From: Nocardioides sp.
Lineage (GTDB): Bacteria; Actinomycetota; Actinomycetes; Propionibacteriales; Nocardioidaceae
Reading direction: 5' to 3'
NCBI GenBank assembly: GCA_021166815.1
Contig: JAJPEO010000015.1
Span: 1 to 13,554 of the forward strand
DNA: 13,554 bases
Shown piece by piece: positions 13,222 to 13,554 of this stretch (its first letter is position 1; each line of letters begins with the position of its first letter). The notes beneath the pieces were generated by a model, which worked only from the letters and a program-made list of their open reading frames with translations, did no database searches and was not told the origin of the DNA. The translations under genes and the position numbers were made by a program.

Positions 13222-13554
13222 ATGACCACCACAGGGTCCGAGGACGTGGAGCACTTCCACGCCACGAGTGGCCGCGCCACGGGATGGATGACGGTCGTCC
13301 TCGCGGCGCTCCTGGTGGTCGCCGGGGTCGCCTACCGGCACGACGGCTTCCCCGACTGGGTCGTGGCCGGCGCACTGCTCGTGGGTGTGCTGGGGTGGGC
13401 CTCGATGCTGCGACCCGCGCTCTGGGTGCGGTCCGCCGAGGTGCTGGTCATGCAGAACATGCTCGAGACCGTCGAGATCCGGCTGGCCGCCGTGGAGGAG
13501 CTGGCCCTGCGCCAGGTGCTCGCGGTGCGCGCCGCGGACCGGCGCTGGGTCTCG
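13222..13554 (+). CDS. Small membrane protein, PH-domain-like (3' end beyond window)
   Basis: The first 111 codons are visible and the frame is open to the window end. Start ATG 13222 has a strong Shine-Dalgarno AAGGAG (13212-13217) 4 nt upstream. A polar tail of about 20 residues is followed by two membrane helices (about 22-37 and 47-64) joined by YRHDGFPDWV. A strand-rich segment then begins (LWVRSAEVLVMQNMLETVEI), ending in a helix-like LAAVEELALRQVLAVRA. Two helices followed by a short beta region that mentions a cofactorless surface resembles bacterial PH-domain membrane proteins. That is a fold impression only. It is divergent from deoC with a 55-bp gap. Confidence 0.75.
   Translation, partial: MTTTGSEDVEHFHATSGRATGWMTVVLAALLVVAGVAYRHDGFPDWVVAGALLVGVLGWASMLRPALWVRSAEVLVMQNMLETVEIRLAAVEELALRQVLAVRAADRRWVS

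Noticed and set aside
13167..13280. 38-codon N-terminal extension of deoC
   Set aside because: It would overlap the divergent gene at 13222, is unlike the family, and lies upstream of the -10 element next to GTG 13166.

Overview
The window is a compact, gene-dense stretch of high-GC DNA. Codon third positions are almost always G or C, GTG starts are frequent, and several start codons have a -10-like hexamer 6-7 nt upstream, as in leaderless transcripts. The proteins look actinobacterial: a mycobacterial Rv0130/HtdZ-type hydratase, an adenosine deaminase with the NTDNRL motif, and a substrate-binding/VWA fusion protein. A member of Nocardioidaceae or a close relative is the best guess, but it is only an inference from sequence style.

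Layout. (1) 1-2834, minus strand: a nucleoside-type ABC importer, with a BMP/PnrA lipoprotein first, then a double ATPase, then a permease cut off at the window edge. A perfect 13-bp hairpin separates the lipoprotein gene from the ATPase gene. (2) 2835-3029: a 195-bp divergent regulatory region with two dyads and a candidate promoter. (3) 3030-4723, plus: cytidine deaminase and thymidine (pyrimidine-nucleoside) phosphorylase, translationally coupled by ATGA. (4) 4754-5206, minus: a MaoC-fold R-hydratase, divergent from (5) adenosine deaminase, 5238-6332, plus. (6) 6351-7498, minus: a uridine-kinase-like P-loop protein coupled by a GTGA overlap to a small uncharacterised protein with a peptidase C39-like Cys/His pattern. 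(7) 7629-9314, plus: a membrane-anchored substrate-binding plus von Willebrand A fusion protein, followed by two hairpins. (8) 9432-9800, plus: a small NTF2/SnoaL-like protein. (9) 9853-13166, minus: deoC, a full-length aldehyde dehydrogenase, then a shortened aldehyde dehydrogenase-like protein without catalytic residues. The last two together resemble a split ALDH16. (10) 13222 to the end, plus: the start of a two-helix membrane protein.

How they fit together. Most of the window serves nucleoside scavenging. The ABC importer brings nucleosides in. Cdd and Add deaminate cytidine and adenosine (and the deoxy forms). The phosphorylase releases (deoxy)ribose-1-phosphate. After a phosphopentomutase not seen here, DeoC cleaves deoxyribose-5-phosphate to glyceraldehyde-3-phosphate and acetaldehyde, and the neighbouring aldehyde dehydrogenase can oxidise the acetaldehyde. 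The kinase/C39-like pair, the VWA fusion and the SnoaL-like gene sit between these blocks without a clear metabolic link. No RNA gene, CRISPR array, insertion sequence or phage gene was seen, and no stretch over 300 bases lacks a gene.
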